A stretch of 64,000 nucleotides of DNA from Butyricicoccus pullicaecorum (GCA_021531865.1 JAFBIW010000004.1:1-64000), one strand, 5' to 3'; positions 1 to 7,222 are shown, counted from the first letter of the stretch. Numbers and translations: made by a program. The notes: a model not told the origin generated them from the letters alone.

Positions 1-70
1 ATAGGTCAGGAGTGGAAGCGCAGTAATGCGTGCAGCGGACTGATACTAATAGGCCGAGGGCTTGACCTAA
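1..70 (+). rRNA. 23S ribosomal RNA, 3' end (partial)
   Basis: The first 70 bases match the conserved 3' terminus of bacterial 23S rRNA, including ACTAATAGGCCGAGGGCTTG near the end. The gene enters from outside the window. The exact 3' end is estimated to within a few bases. It is followed by two tRNAs and then 5S, so this is the distal part of an rRNA operon. Confidence 0.93.
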
Positions 71-148
71 ATGAATTAGGCAAACAATCTCGAAATGCTG
101 AAATGTGAGTAGTTATTGCTCAGTTTTGAAGGTATAACTCTTCAATAT

Positions 149-224
149 GCACCATTAGCTCAGTTGGTAGAGCAACTGACTCTTAATCAGTGGGTCCTGG
201 GTTCGAGTCCCCGATGGTGCACCA
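149..224 (+). tRNA. tRNA-Lys (anticodon CTT)
   Basis: A 76-nt cloverleaf with 7-bp acceptor stem GCACCAT/ATGGTGC, anticodon loop CTCTTAA giving anticodon CTT (codon AAG), a GTTCGAGTCC T-arm and encoded CCA. It lies between 23S and 5S rRNA, so it is processed from the rRNA precursor. Confidence 0.95.
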
Positions 225-275
225 TTTAGTTTAGTCTTCGATTAAGAGGACTAAGCTGATCGCAAGACCGAATGT

Positions 276-350
276 GGCCCGTTGGTCAAGTGGTTAAGAC
301 AGCGGCCTCTCACGCCGTTAACGTGGGTTCGAATCCCGCACGGGTCACCA
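276..350 (+). tRNA. tRNA-Glu (anticodon CTC)
   Basis: A 75-nt cloverleaf starting GGCCCGTTGGTCAAG, the usual Firmicute tRNA-Glu opening, with anticodon loop CTCTCAC giving CTC (codon GAG), T-arm GTTCGAATCC and encoded CCA. It sits between tRNA-Lys and 5S rRNA. Confidence 0.93.
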
Positions 351-359
351 TTTTCTGTC

Positions 360-388
360 TTGACAAAGTCTGTCTGATGTGATAGACT
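360..388 (+). promoter_or_regulatory. Candidate internal promoter ahead of 5S rRNA/tRNA block
   Basis: TTGACA at 360-365, 17-base spacer, TAGACT at 383-388. It starts just after tRNA-Glu and about 90 bases before 5S, so it could give the 5S-tRNA block independent transcription. The -10 matches the consensus at 4 of 6 positions; no functional evidence. Confidence 0.5.
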
Positions 389-437
389 GATGGAGTTCCG
401 AGAAAGATAAAGAAAGCAGAAGCGTCTGTACGGCGCG

Positions 438-472
438 AAGCGAATTCGCTTTTCTTTTCCGGAAAAGAAAAG
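438..472. repeat. Two adjoining perfect palindromes upstream of 5S
   Basis: AAGCGAATTCGCTT (438-451) is a perfect 14-base palindrome. It overlaps a perfect 24-base palindrome whose halves are CTTTTCTTTTCC (449-460) and GGAAAAGAAAAG (461-472), ending 4 bases before 5S. In RNA both could fold as hairpins, so a role as an rRNA-processing signal is plausible. Confidence 0.6.
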
Positions 473-475
473 TAA

Positions 476-591
<116 letters not shown>

Positions 592-599
592 ATCCACAT

Positions 600-675
600 T
601 CCTCAATAGCTCAGTCGGTAGAGCATGCGGCTGTTAACCGCAGGGTCGTTGGTTCGAGTCCAACTTGAGGAGCCA
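600..675 (+). tRNA. tRNA-Asn (anticodon GTT)
   Basis: A 76-nt cloverleaf with acceptor stem TCCTCAA/TTGAGGA, anticodon loop CTGTTAA giving GTT (codons AAC/AAU), T-arm GTTCGAGTCC and encoded CCA. It is the first tRNA after 5S. Confidence 0.95.
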
Positions 676-751
676 TTTCAGAAAGAGGTTTGCCGCTGCT
701 GAGAAAGTGGCGGCAAATTTTCTATCTGTCACCTTTGGGAAAAGTGACCAT

Positions 752-828
752 GGGCCTTTAGCTCAGTTGGTTAGAGCATCCGGCTCATAACCGGACGGTC
801 CCGGGTTCAAGTCCCCGAAGGCCCACCA
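752..828 (+). tRNA. tRNA with anticodon CAT (tRNA-Ile2 or elongator tRNA-Met)
   Basis: A 77-nt cloverleaf, acceptor GGGCCTT/AAGGCCC, anticodon loop CTCATAA, encoded CCA. It is not an initiator, because the 1-72 pair is G-C. It has C4-G69 and C5-G68, which are TilS recognition features of lysidine-modified tRNA-Ile2, and the arm GGCTCATAACC resembles B. subtilis tRNA-Ile2 more than its tRNA-Met. Default annotation would be tRNA-Met; I lean to Ile2 decoding AUA. Confidence 0.9.
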
Positions 829-895
829 TTTTTTTACAGATTGCGCCTATGGGCGCGGGACGGAGTCAAATTTCAATTTCGTTCCTACCAGATAC

Positions 896-971
896 AGGGG
901 TATAGCTCAGCTGGTAGAGCAGCGGTCTCCAAAACCGCGTGCCGTGGGTTCGATCCCTACTGCCCCTGCCA
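896..971 (+). tRNA. tRNA-Trp (anticodon CCA)
   Basis: A 76-nt cloverleaf with acceptor AGGGGTA/TGCCCCT, anticodon loop CTCCAAA giving CCA (codon UGG), T-arm GTTCGATCCC and encoded CCA. Only 3 bases separate it from tRNA-Asp. Confidence 0.95.
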
Positions 972-974
972 AAT

Positions 975-1051
975 GGCCCGGTAGCTCAGTTGGTTAGAGC
1001 GCTAGCCTGTCACGCTAGAGGTCGTGGGTTCGAGCCCCATCCGGGTCGCCA
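975..1051 (+). tRNA. tRNA-Asp (anticodon GTC)
   Basis: A 77-nt cloverleaf with acceptor GGCCCGG/CCGGGTC, discriminator G as expected for tRNA-Asp, anticodon loop CTGTCAC giving GTC, and encoded CCA. Confidence 0.95.
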
Positions 1052-1073
1052 TTTTTATGGTTCAAGTTCATAT

Positions 1074-1149
<76 letters not shown>

Positions 1150-1150
1150 C

Positions 1151-1180
1151 AAAAAAGACGCTTTCAGGCGTCTTTTTTGC
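1151..1180 (+). terminator. Intrinsic terminator of the rRNA/tRNA operon
   Basis: An A-run, then the stem GACGC/GCGTC extended by A/T pairs, then TTTTTT. It begins one base after the tRNA-Thr CCA end. Confidence 0.88.
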
Positions 1181-1202
1181 TTTTCTGTATCTGATGCCAT
1201 AT

Positions 1203-1243
1203 AAAAAAATCCGCCCGCACCCAGGGGACGAGGTGCGGACGGA
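1203..1243 (-). terminator. Intrinsic terminator of a small minus-strand unit
   Basis: Read on the minus strand, TCCGTCCGCACC pairs with GGTGCGGGCGGA and is followed by seven Ts. It lies about 65 bases past the stop of the 42-codon ORF at 1309-1437, which suggests that unit is really transcribed. Confidence 0.75.
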
Positions 1244-1308
1244 AATAGAATCGTTTACGCGCCGCGCGGAAAAAGAGGGAAAAACCGCGCGATAGGAGGG
1301 GATTCGCG

Positions 1309-1437
1309 TTAACGATGGCAAGCCCGTACACGGGCGAGGGGGAGAAAATCACGCAGACGCGCGGGGAGTTTGTCCAGAATATGAATGAAGTCGGCGGCGT
1401 GACCGCGTTCGGCGAAAAATCGATAGAACTGATACAT
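1309..1437 (-). CDS. Small ORF (42 aa), unknown function
   Basis: ATG start with AGGAG placed 8 bases upstream. The 42-residue product begins MYQFYRFFAERGHAADF, has aromatic residues near its N-terminus and Arg/Leu-rich segments later, and is predicted soluble and basic. I recognise no family. A TATAAT lies 25 bases upstream and a clear terminator follows, so an autonomous transcript of about 250 nt is plausible. Past the stop, a hairpin of CGCGCGG with CCGCGCG could form. The unit could be a protein gene, or an sRNA that happens to contain an ORF. Confidence 0.4.
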   Translation of the reverse strand: MYQFYRFFAERGHAADFIHILDKLPARLRDFLPLARVRACHR

Positions 1438-1461
1438 GGAAGCATCTCCTTTCTGATTTTC

Positions 1462-1490
1462 ATTATACCGGATCGGCCGCAAAATATATC
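1462..1490 (-). promoter_or_regulatory. Possible promoter of the 42-aa ORF unit
   Basis: A perfect TATAAT on the minus strand (complement of 1462-1467). The -35 region, 17 bases away, is GATATA and matches poorly. Its value lies in combination with the ribosome site and terminator downstream. Confidence 0.4.
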
Positions 1491-1715
1491 ACGGAATCAT
1501 GGACGAACCGTAAATAATTTATGAACGTCAGGATTCGACTGTCTTTTTACTGCTGTGGCTTATTTCATTGGCACGCACTTTCTCCATCACATAATTTGTG
1601 AAATAGATTCCATTTTATTAATTTTGCGGATTCGCCAATTTCATTTGGCACGCTGCACAGCCTGTGTCTATGCAAAACGGGCAGCCCGAAAATGGGACTG
1701 CTCGAAACTGGAATT

Positions 1716-2066
1716 TCACTGCGCTTCTTTCAGCAGATCTTCAGGAGTCATATGAAACAGTTTTGCCAGTGCCATGAGGTTCGTCGTACTTGGATCAGAC
1801 AGCCCGCTTTCCCATTTAGAAACTGCCTGTCTGCTTACACCTAATGTCTCCGCTACAAACTCTTGCGTCATCCTGCATTCCGTTCGATGCCGCTTCAAAA
1901 CTTCTCCAAGCGATTTTGCACTTTCAGCCTTTTCCTTTCTTGCTGGTTCAGATTTAATATACTTTTTCAATGCTTTTATCAGCAAAAAAAAGAAGTAAGC
2001 CAGTGCCGCAAAAATTATGAGCGATATAGCTATGCTGATGAATAAATGTATGGTTGCTAATTTCAT
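1716..2066 (-). CDS. Membrane-anchored XRE-family transcriptional regulator
   Basis: 116 aa. Residues about 5-32 form one hydrophobic membrane segment followed by a basic patch (KALKKYIKS). Residues about 50-112 are an XRE/Cro helix-turn-helix, with MTQEFVAETLGVSRQAVSKW as the turn and recognition helix. The membrane segment precedes the DNA-binding domain, so the HTH should face the cytoplasm from a tether. The start is fixed by AAAGGAGG 8 bases before ATG. It is monocistronic and its region is less G+C-rich than the neighbours, which may mean acquisition. Targets are unknown; repeats at 2111-2148 suggest autoregulation. Confidence 0.85.
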   Translation of the reverse strand: MKLATIHLFISIAISLIIFAALAYFFFLLIKALKKYIKSEPARKEKAESAKSLGEVLKRHRTECRMTQEFVAETLGVSRQAVSKWESGLSDPSTTNLMALAKLFHMTPEDLLKEAQ

Positions 2067-2110
2067 ATGAGCAACCTCCTTTCTTGCAATCAGTATAACA
2101 AGTATGCCGT

Positions 2111-2148
2111 AGTTGCGCTACCAACTATCACGCAACTTTCCAGTTGCG
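2111..2148. promoter_or_regulatory. Candidate operator with three AGTTGCG half-sites
   Basis: AGTTGCG occurs at 2111-2117, and an 18-base inverted repeat CGCAACT-TTCC-AGTTGCG at 2131-2148, just upstream of the XRE gene on its 5' side. A TATACT -10 for that gene lies at the complement of 2092-2097. Symmetric half-sites at the promoter of an XRE gene suggest an autoregulatory site. Confidence 0.5.
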
Positions 2149-2287
2149 AAGCATTTTTGAGCCGCAAATTTCGATTTGTCAAATGCATCATATCATAATG
2201 CAGGGCTGCCAGCAATGACGTGATTGGCGAAATCGACGAGAATGAAATCCATCAATACTCGGGAAAAAAGAGTGCCGCGCTGCGGAC

Positions 2288-2316
2288 TTGACAAAACATG
2301 CCGGAAAGACTACACT
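2288..2316 (+). promoter_or_regulatory. Promoter of the zinc-ribbon/degV unit
   Basis: TTGACA at 2288-2293, 17-base spacer, TACACT at 2311-2316; a TATACT at 2317-2322 is an alternative with a longer spacer. It precedes the small zinc-ribbon gene by about 30 bases. Confidence 0.6.
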
Positions 2317-2348
2317 TATACTGATACCTTGATGGGAGGAAATATACC

Positions 2349-2528
2349 ATGTTTATTCTCAAATGTCCTTGCGGCAACGAGCTCTACTGCTCCAACGAGG
2401 AGAGCCGTACCGCATGGCAGTGCGACGTCTGCGGACAGTGGCTCGATATGTTCGGGTTTCCGGCGGACAAGCCGGTCGGGGAGGCCGTTCCGGACGACGT
2501 GACCTGCATGACATTTGAGGGGTTTTGA
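2349..2528 (+). CDS. Small zinc-ribbon-like protein (59 aa)
   Basis: The 59-residue product starts MFILKCPCGNELYC and has cysteines at positions 6, 8, 14, 25 and 28 (CPC, then CDVC), a typical layout for a small zinc-binding knuckle. Met is preceded by GGGAGG with good spacing. Coding character (GC-rich third positions) matches the neighbours. It lies 17 bases ahead of degV and shares its promoter. I do not recognise a named family; a metal-binding or protein-interaction role is inference from the cysteine pattern. Confidence 0.7.
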   Translation: MFILKCPCGNELYCSNEESRTAWQCDVCGQWLDMFGFPADKPVGEAVPDDVTCMTFEGF

Positions 2529-2545
2529 AGGCGGAAGGAGTCAAG

Positions 2546-3418
2546 ATGAACGCACAAAAAATTGCTCTGTTGACGGATTCCTGTGCGGATATCCCGCAGA
2601 AGCTGATCAAGAAGTACGATATTTTCGTGCTTCCGCTGCGCCTGCTGTTCCATGAGGGCGAGTATCTCGACGGCGAAACCATCACCCCGAAGGAAATCTA
2701 CAAGCGTCTGCCGCAGGAGATCCCGACAACCTCTCTGCCGTCGGGCGACGCGGTGATCCGCATTTTCCAGAAGATTCAGGAAAAGGGCTACGAAAAGGTG
2801 CTTGCGGTGCATTTGTCCGCCGGCCTGAGCGGCACATATAATCTGGTGCGGCTGGTTGGAGAGAACTTTGTCGGACTGGAGGTGCGCGCGTTCGATTCGG
2901 TCAGCGCTTCGCTGGGCGAGGGCCTGATTCTGCTGGAGGCCGCACGGATGATCGAGCAGGGCCGCGCCTGGGGTGAGATTCTGCGCGCCATGCCCAAGCT
3001 GATTTCGAATACGAAGGTGTTCTTCTGCGTCGACACGCTGGAATACTTGCAGAAGGGCGGCCGCATCGGCAAGATCACAGCGGTCGCGGGCACGCTGCTC
3101 CAAATCAAGCCGATCATCAGCTTTGCGCCGGACGGTCAGCTCGTCAACGTGGCCAAGGTGCGCGGACGCAAGTCGGCCATTTCCAAGATGATCGACATGG
3201 TCGCGGAACAGGTGCCGGCGGGCGCACGGTATCACGCGGCGGTTGCAAACGGCGACTGCGCGGACGAAATGCAGGAGATTCGCGCCCAATTCGAGGCGCG
3301 TCTGCCCGACGCGCTCAGCATGACCGAGGGTGAGATCGACTGCACGCTGGCCACCTATGTCGGCCCGCATCTGATCGGCGCAGGCATCCAGCTTCTGCCC
3401 GACGATCTGTTTGACTGA
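2546..3418 (+). CDS. DegV family fatty-acid-binding protein
   Basis: 290 aa. DegV/FakB proteins bind a fatty acid and present it to the kinase FakA, which phosphorylates it for phospholipid synthesis. Visible signatures are the N-terminal LLTDSCADIP motif, HLSAGLSGTYN at about residue 90, and the C-terminal VGPHLIGAG segment. Length is normal for the family. I chose the ATG preceded by GGAAGGAG rather than an upstream TTG. It follows the zinc-ribbon gene and ends in a terminator 10 bases later. No fakA kinase is in the window. Confidence 0.9.
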   Translation: MNAQKIALLTDSCADIPQKLIKKYDIFVLPLRLLFHEGEYLDGETITPKEIYKRLPQEIPTTSLPSGDAVIRIFQKIQEKGYEKVLAVHLSAGLSGTYNLVRLVGENFVGLEVRAFDSVSASLGEGLILLEAARMIEQGRAWGEILRAMPKLISNTKVFFCVDTLEYLQKGGRIGKITAVAGTLLQIKPIISFAPDGQLVNVAKVRGRKSAISKMIDMVAEQVPAGARYHAAVANGDCADEMQEIRAQFEARLPDALSMTEGEIDCTLATYVGPHLIGAGIQLLPDDLFD

Positions 3419-3427
3419 GAAAAACTG

Positions 3428-3453
3428 GGCTTCCCGGCCGGGAGGCCTTTTTT
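3428..3453 (+). terminator. Intrinsic terminator after degV
   Basis: GGCTTCCC and GGGAGGCC form an 8-bp stem with loop GGCC, followed by TTTTTT. It sits 10 bases after the degV stop. Confidence 0.85.
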
Positions 3454-3503
3454 CGCCCATCCATATTTTTAACACTCTGTTACCTGCATTCCTTCGGTGG
3501 GTA

Positions 3504-3512
3504 TGATATAAT
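3504..3512 (+). promoter_or_regulatory. Extended -10 promoter of the deacetylase gene
   Basis: TGATATAAT provides an extended -10 (TG, one base, TATAAT). No good -35 is visible, as is common for extended -10 promoters. It lies about 40 bases before the start codon. Confidence 0.5.
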
Positions 3513-3551
3513 AAAAGAAATGACTACAATACAGATAGGAGAAATCATATT

Positions 3552-5234
3552 ATGAAATGGAAAACCGGCGCCGCGCTAATGGTCGCCGTACTGATTATTG
3601 CCATGATCCCGGCCGCGTTCAGCGCGATACGCGGCGGAGAAGCTCCGGTGTTCGCGCCCCAGAAGAAGGCGGAGGAGCACCAGCTTATCTTACAACTTGA
3701 CAACAGCGCCGCGCTGCAGGACGGAACGCTCGTCACGATTGACGACGGCCGCGGCACCGAGATTGCTCCGTATGTCGATGCGGGCGGCAATATGCTGGTT
3801 CCGCTGCGCTTTCTGGCCGAGAGTCTGGGCGCGGAGTTGACCTATGAAGCAGGTGTTTTCGAGATCAGTCTGGCCGATCAGCGTATCAGTCTGGCGGAGA
3901 ACGCTTCGGGCGTGACCGGTGTTGACGGTCAGACCTACACCTTGCCCGTGGCGCCGACCCGGGTGGGCAATTCGTTCTTCGTGCCCGGCCGCGCGGTCAC
4001 CGAGGCGATGGGCGGCTACATCCAGTATTTCCCGGCGTCTGAGGGCGGCTACGTGATTTGCTCGATCGGCACCAAGGAAGCGCCCTCTGAGAAGGAGATC
4101 GAAAAGGCCCGCACGGCTGCGCAGGAGCAGCTTGGCTATACGGTGCAGCAGTACCTGACCGACTGTCTGGTCGTCCGCGACGGCTCCGGCTCGGTGCAGA
4201 TCAACGGCGAGACCGTCCAGCCGAAGAGCGGCGAAAAGGCACGTCTGGACGGCGAGACCCTGTATTTCCCGGCGGATTCGGTTTCCGAGATCACCAAGGG
4301 CACGATCACCTATGAAGACGGCGCGCTCCGACAGGACGGTAAGAAGCTGAATGTCGCGATCAAGGAGCTGGACAACAGCGCCTATTTCGCGCTGGCTGAT
4401 TTTGCGCAGGCGCTCGGCAAGGAGTACACGACGGCGGCTGAGTCGACCATGGGCATCCTGACCGGCTACAAGCTGGCGGGTCACCAGAGCCAGATCGACG
4501 CGATCGCGGCGCAGGCGTCCGGCCTGCCCAGTCTGGGGAACATCCCGGAGGCGGATGCGTACATTGCGCTGACCTTCGACGATGGCCCGACCGGCGGCAA
4601 GGACGGCGTGACCGCCCGCCTGCTGGACGCGCTGCAGGAGCAGGGCGCACATGCGACCTTCTTCATGTGCGGCTACCGCATCAAGGACTTCCATACCCAT
4701 ATGGACCGTTATCTGGCCGAGGGCCATGAGCTGGGCAATCACACGATGGATCACCCGATGAGCGGCGGTCTGAAGGGACGCTCGAGCGATTTTGTTCACG
4801 AGCAGGTCGATTCCAACAGCGAACTGATTGCGTCCTACACCGGCCAGAAGCCGACGGTCATGCGTCCGGTCGGCGGCGCGTATGATGACAACGTCAAGCA
4901 GTGCATGGCCGAGAGCGGTCTGCCCATCATCAACTGGAGCCTGGATACGCTGGACTGGAAGAACCGCGACGCGGACAAAATCTACAGCAACATCGTCAAC
5001 AACGCGAAGGACGGCGACATTGTCCTGATGCACGACCTGCGTCAGTGCACGATCGACGGCACGATCCGCGCGATGAAGACCCTCAAGGAACGCGGCTTCG
5101 CGTTCGTGACGGTCTCCGAGCTGGCGGCTGTCAAGGGCGTTACGATGGAGCCGGGCGTAGTCTACACCGACTTCCGCGACGAGACCGTCGCGAAGCTCAA
5201 GGGCGAGACTGCGGCCGATGGAGAAGCAGCATAA
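3552..5234 (+). CDS. Secreted/membrane-anchored polysaccharide deacetylase (NodB domain)
   Basis: 560 aa. An N-terminal hydrophobic segment (residues about 6-25) acts as signal or anchor. Residues about 45-170 resemble the copper-amine-oxidase N-terminal-like stalk (VPLRFLAESLGAELTYE), with a related second copy to about 300. The NodB deacetylase domain spans about 335-530, with TFDDGPTGG (catalytic Asp), the metal-binding HTMDHP histidines, RPVGGAYDDN and DIVLMHD. It probably removes acetyl groups from peptidoglycan or another wall glycan outside the membrane. The start is supported by AGGAGA upstream. It is transcribed alone between two terminators. Confidence 0.9.
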   Translation: MKWKTGAALMVAVLIIAMIPAAFSAIRGGEAPVFAPQKKAEEHQLILQLDNSAALQDGTLVTIDDGRGTEIAPYVDAGGNMLVPLRFLAESLGAELTYEAGVFEISLADQRISLAENASGVTGVDGQTYTLPVAPTRVGNSFFVPGRAVTEAMGGYIQYFPASEGGYVICSIGTKEAPSEKEIEKARTAAQEQLGYTVQQYLTDCLVVRDGSGSVQINGETVQPKSGEKARLDGETLYFPADSVSEITKGTITYEDGALRQDGKKLNVAIKELDNSAYFALADFAQALGKEYTTAAESTMGILTGYKLAGHQSQIDAIAAQASGLPSLGNIPEADAYIALTFDDGPTGGKDGVTARLLDALQEQGAHATFFMCGYRIKDFHTHMDRYLAEGHELGNHTMDHPMSGGLKGRSSDFVHEQVDSNSELIASYTGQKPTVMRPVGGAYDDNVKQCMAESGLPIINWSLDTLDWKNRDADKIYSNIVNNAKDGDIVLMHDLRQCTIDGTIRAMKTLKERGFAFVTVSELAAVKGVTMEPGVVYTDFRDETVAKLKGETAADGEAA

Positions 5235-5248
5235 TATGAAAATGAGAA

Positions 5249-5273
5249 AACCCGCCTTTTTCGGCGGGTTTTT
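5249..5273. terminator. Bidirectional intrinsic terminator
   Basis: Stem ACCCGCC/GGCGGGT flanked by As and Ts on both sides. It serves the deacetylase gene (plus) and the pseudouridine synthase gene (minus), which converge here. Confidence 0.85.
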
Positions 5274-5289
5274 GATTGGTTCAAACCGA

Positions 5290-6258
5290 TTAAAATCGGA
5301 AATCGGGGAAATACTTCCGAACAAAGGGAACGTCGCGCACGGTGAAGGTCTTGCCGTTCAGCGGGGCAAGCACGCCGCTGTCGCTCTGAAAGTCGAAGGT
5401 CAGCTTGTAAGAGTAGAGAAGCTGGCTGGTCTCGCCGTAGGGCTTGTTTTTCGCGTTCGTACCGTATTTGCCGTCGCCCAGCAGAGGATGGCCGACAGCG
5501 GCCATCTGGGCGCGGATCTGGTGGGTGCGGCCGGTCAGCAGGGTGCACTCCACGAGGGACAGGCCGTTCCGGCTGGTCAGCACACGGTAGATGAGCTGGG
5601 CGGTCTTGGCGCCGGGTGCGGGATGGGAGAAGACCTCGACCTGCTTGCGCTGCTCGTCGCGGCGCAGATAGTGGGTCAGCTTGGCCTTGGGCGGCTGGGG
5701 CACGCCGTGCACGACGCAGAGATACCGCTTGGACAGCTCGTGGTTCTTGATCTTGTCGTTCATGATGCGCAGAGCCTCGGCGGTTTTGGCTGCGATGACG
5801 ATGCCGCCTGTGTTGCGGTCGATGCGGTTGCACAGGGCCGGGGTGAAGGAGGCGGCGTCCGCCGGGTCCCACTGGCCCGACTGACGCAGATAGGCCTGAA
5901 TGTTCGCAATCAGGGTGTTCTCATCGCCGCGCTCGTCCGCGTGGACAACCATGCCCGGCCGCTTGTCGGCCAGCAGGATGTTGTCATCCTCGTACAAAAC
6001 GTGCAGGTCGGGGACGGAAATTTTTTCCCATGCTTCCTGCAAAGAAGGGCTTTCAAAAAACGTGTCGTTGATGTATAATTGTAAGAGATCGCCCTCGCAC
6101 AGCCGGTAGGCAGGCTCCGTCCGCTTGCCGTTGACCTTGATGCGCTTGAGGCGGACGTATTTGTGCATCAGGCCGCCCGGCAGACGGGGCACGGCCTTTT
6201 CCAGAAACTTGTTCAGCCGCTGGCCGCTGTCGTTTTTTGTGATGTGATATTCTTTCAC
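5290..6258 (-). CDS. RluA/RluD-family RNA pseudouridine synthase
   Basis: 322 aa. Residues about 12-65 form an S4-type RNA-binding domain; about 85-300 form the RluA-type catalytic domain. The catalytic Asp lies in NRIDRNTGG, and TGRTHQIRAQM is the second family signature. It isomerises specific uridines in rRNA or tRNA; the substrate cannot be told from sequence. The gene is convergent with the deacetylase gene and stands alone. The ATG start agrees with the beginning of the S4 domain. Confidence 0.9.
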   Translation of the reverse strand: MKEYHITKNDSGQRLNKFLEKAVPRLPGGLMHKYVRLKRIKVNGKRTEPAYRLCEGDLLQLYINDTFFESPSLQEAWEKISVPDLHVLYEDDNILLADKRPGMVVHADERGDENTLIANIQAYLRQSGQWDPADAASFTPALCNRIDRNTGGIVIAAKTAEALRIMNDKIKNHELSKRYLCVVHGVPQPPKAKLTHYLRRDEQRKQVEVFSHPAPGAKTAQLIYRVLTSRNGLSLVECTLLTGRTHQIRAQMAAVGHPLLGDGKYGTNAKNKPYGETSQLLYSYKLTFDFQSDSGVLAPLNGKTFTVRDVPFVRKYFPDFRF

Positions 6259-6352
6259 GGATCGGATCCTCCCGCATTTGACGATATTGGCTCTCTACTA
6301 GTATAATGGATAATTTCCGAAAAGAAAATATCCATTTTTCATAGGATTCTGG

Positions 6353-6382
6353 TTGACAAAACATAATTACTTATAGTATACT
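6353..6382 (+). promoter_or_regulatory. Promoter of yceD-rpmF
   Basis: TTGACA at 6353-6358, 18-base spacer, TATACT at 6377-6382, about 25 bases before the yceD start. Near consensus. Confidence 0.8.
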
Positions 6383-6406
6383 GTTAGATGTACCTGTGAG
6401 GTAGGC

Positions 6407-6922
6407 ATGAAGATTGATTTGAGAAAACTGATAAGCGCTTCCGGCGGTGAAATTCCCTTCTCGGGCACGGCCGATCTGTCCGGCGAGGACCTCTACGGCG
6501 CCTATCCCTTCCAAAGCCCGGTCACCTATTCCGGAAAAATCGTCAACCATCTTGACGTACTCCGCCTGACCGGCTCGATCCATACCATTTACAGCACCTG
6601 CTGCTCCCGCTGCCTGAAGCCGCTGGAGATTGACCTTTCCGCGGACGCCGATGTGATCCTCTCACGCGACGGCGACGCCGAGGATGTGGACGACGTTTTC
6701 CCCATCGAAAACGACGAGGTCGAGGTCGAGGATATCCTGATCCCCGCGCTCATTCTGCAGGTCGGTATGACCTATCTCTGCAAGGAAGACTGCAAAGGAC
6801 TTTGCCCCTCCTGCGGCTGTGATCGCAACGAGACCGTGTGCTCCTGCGGCGCGAAGCAGGCCGACCCGCGTATGGCGGTGCTGGCCAAGCTGCTCGAAGG
6901 CAAACAGGGCCCGCAGGATTGA
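6407..6922 (+). CDS. YceD family protein (DUF177)
   Basis: 171 aa. The family is almost always encoded just before rpmF and is linked to 23S rRNA and ribosome biogenesis in other bacteria; a precise biochemical role is not settled. The middle holds the DUF177 core with CCSRCLKPLEIDL, and the C-terminal part has the cysteine cluster CKEDCKGLCPSCG, typical of Firmicute members and suggestive of zinc binding. The promoter at 6353-6382 drives it, with rpmF 45 bases downstream. Confidence 0.9.
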   Translation: MKIDLRKLISASGGEIPFSGTADLSGEDLYGAYPFQSPVTYSGKIVNHLDVLRLTGSIHTIYSTCCSRCLKPLEIDLSADADVILSRDGDAEDVDDVFPIENDEVEVEDILIPALILQVGMTYLCKEDCKGLCPSCGCDRNETVCSCGAKQADPRMAVLAKLLEGKQGPQD

Positions 6923-6967
6923 TTTGTTTTCAAAAATTACTGATCATAGAGTAGGAGGTGTTACCAA

Positions 6968-7150
6968 ATGGCAGTACCTAAGAGAAAGACGTCGAAGGCG
7001 AGACGTGATAAGAGACGTAACTCCCACTGGAAGCTTTCGCTCCCCGGCATCGTGAAGTGCCCGAAGTGCGGCGAGTTCAAGCTCTCCCACAGAATGTGCA
7101 AGGCTTGCGGCTACTACAACGGCCGTGAGGTCGTAAAGACCGAAGCGTAA
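6968..7150 (+). CDS. rpmF: Large ribosomal subunit protein bL32
   Basis: 60 aa, beginning [17 protein letters not shown], the bL32 signature. It has an intact zinc ribbon (CPKCG then CKACG), so it is the zinc-containing form and not a zinc-independent paralogue. The ribosome site is a strong AGGAGGTG. It is cotranscribed with yceD, the conserved order in most bacteria. Confidence 0.98.
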   Translation: MAVPKRKTSKARRDKRRNSHWKLSLPGIVKCPKCGEFKLSHRMCKACGYYNGREVVKTEA

Positions 7151-7222
7151 GCAAAACGAAACACAGAAAAAGTAGGGAAAGCGCTTGCTTTCTCTATTTT
7201 TTTGCCGAAAGGGAGGAAAACC

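Noticed and set aside
1555-1755. Plus-strand 66-codon ORF
   Set aside because: No ribosome site, overlaps the XRE gene end in antisense, cysteine/histidine-rich product typical of non-coding translation.
2180-2290. Protein-like stretch VIGEIDENEIHQYSGKKSAALRT ending in TGA before the zinc-ribbon gene
   Set aside because: Only about 25 codons, no start with a ribosome site, no recognised family; may be a decayed gene tail but cannot be supported.
2384-3475. Long minus-strand ORF (about 360 codons) opposite degV
   Set aside because: It is the antisense of a well-supported gene; high G+C coding DNA gives long open antisense frames. No RBS and His/Arg-rich low-complexity product. The same applies to long antisense frames over the deacetylase, der, dnaE, MMPL, aroA and glgB genes.
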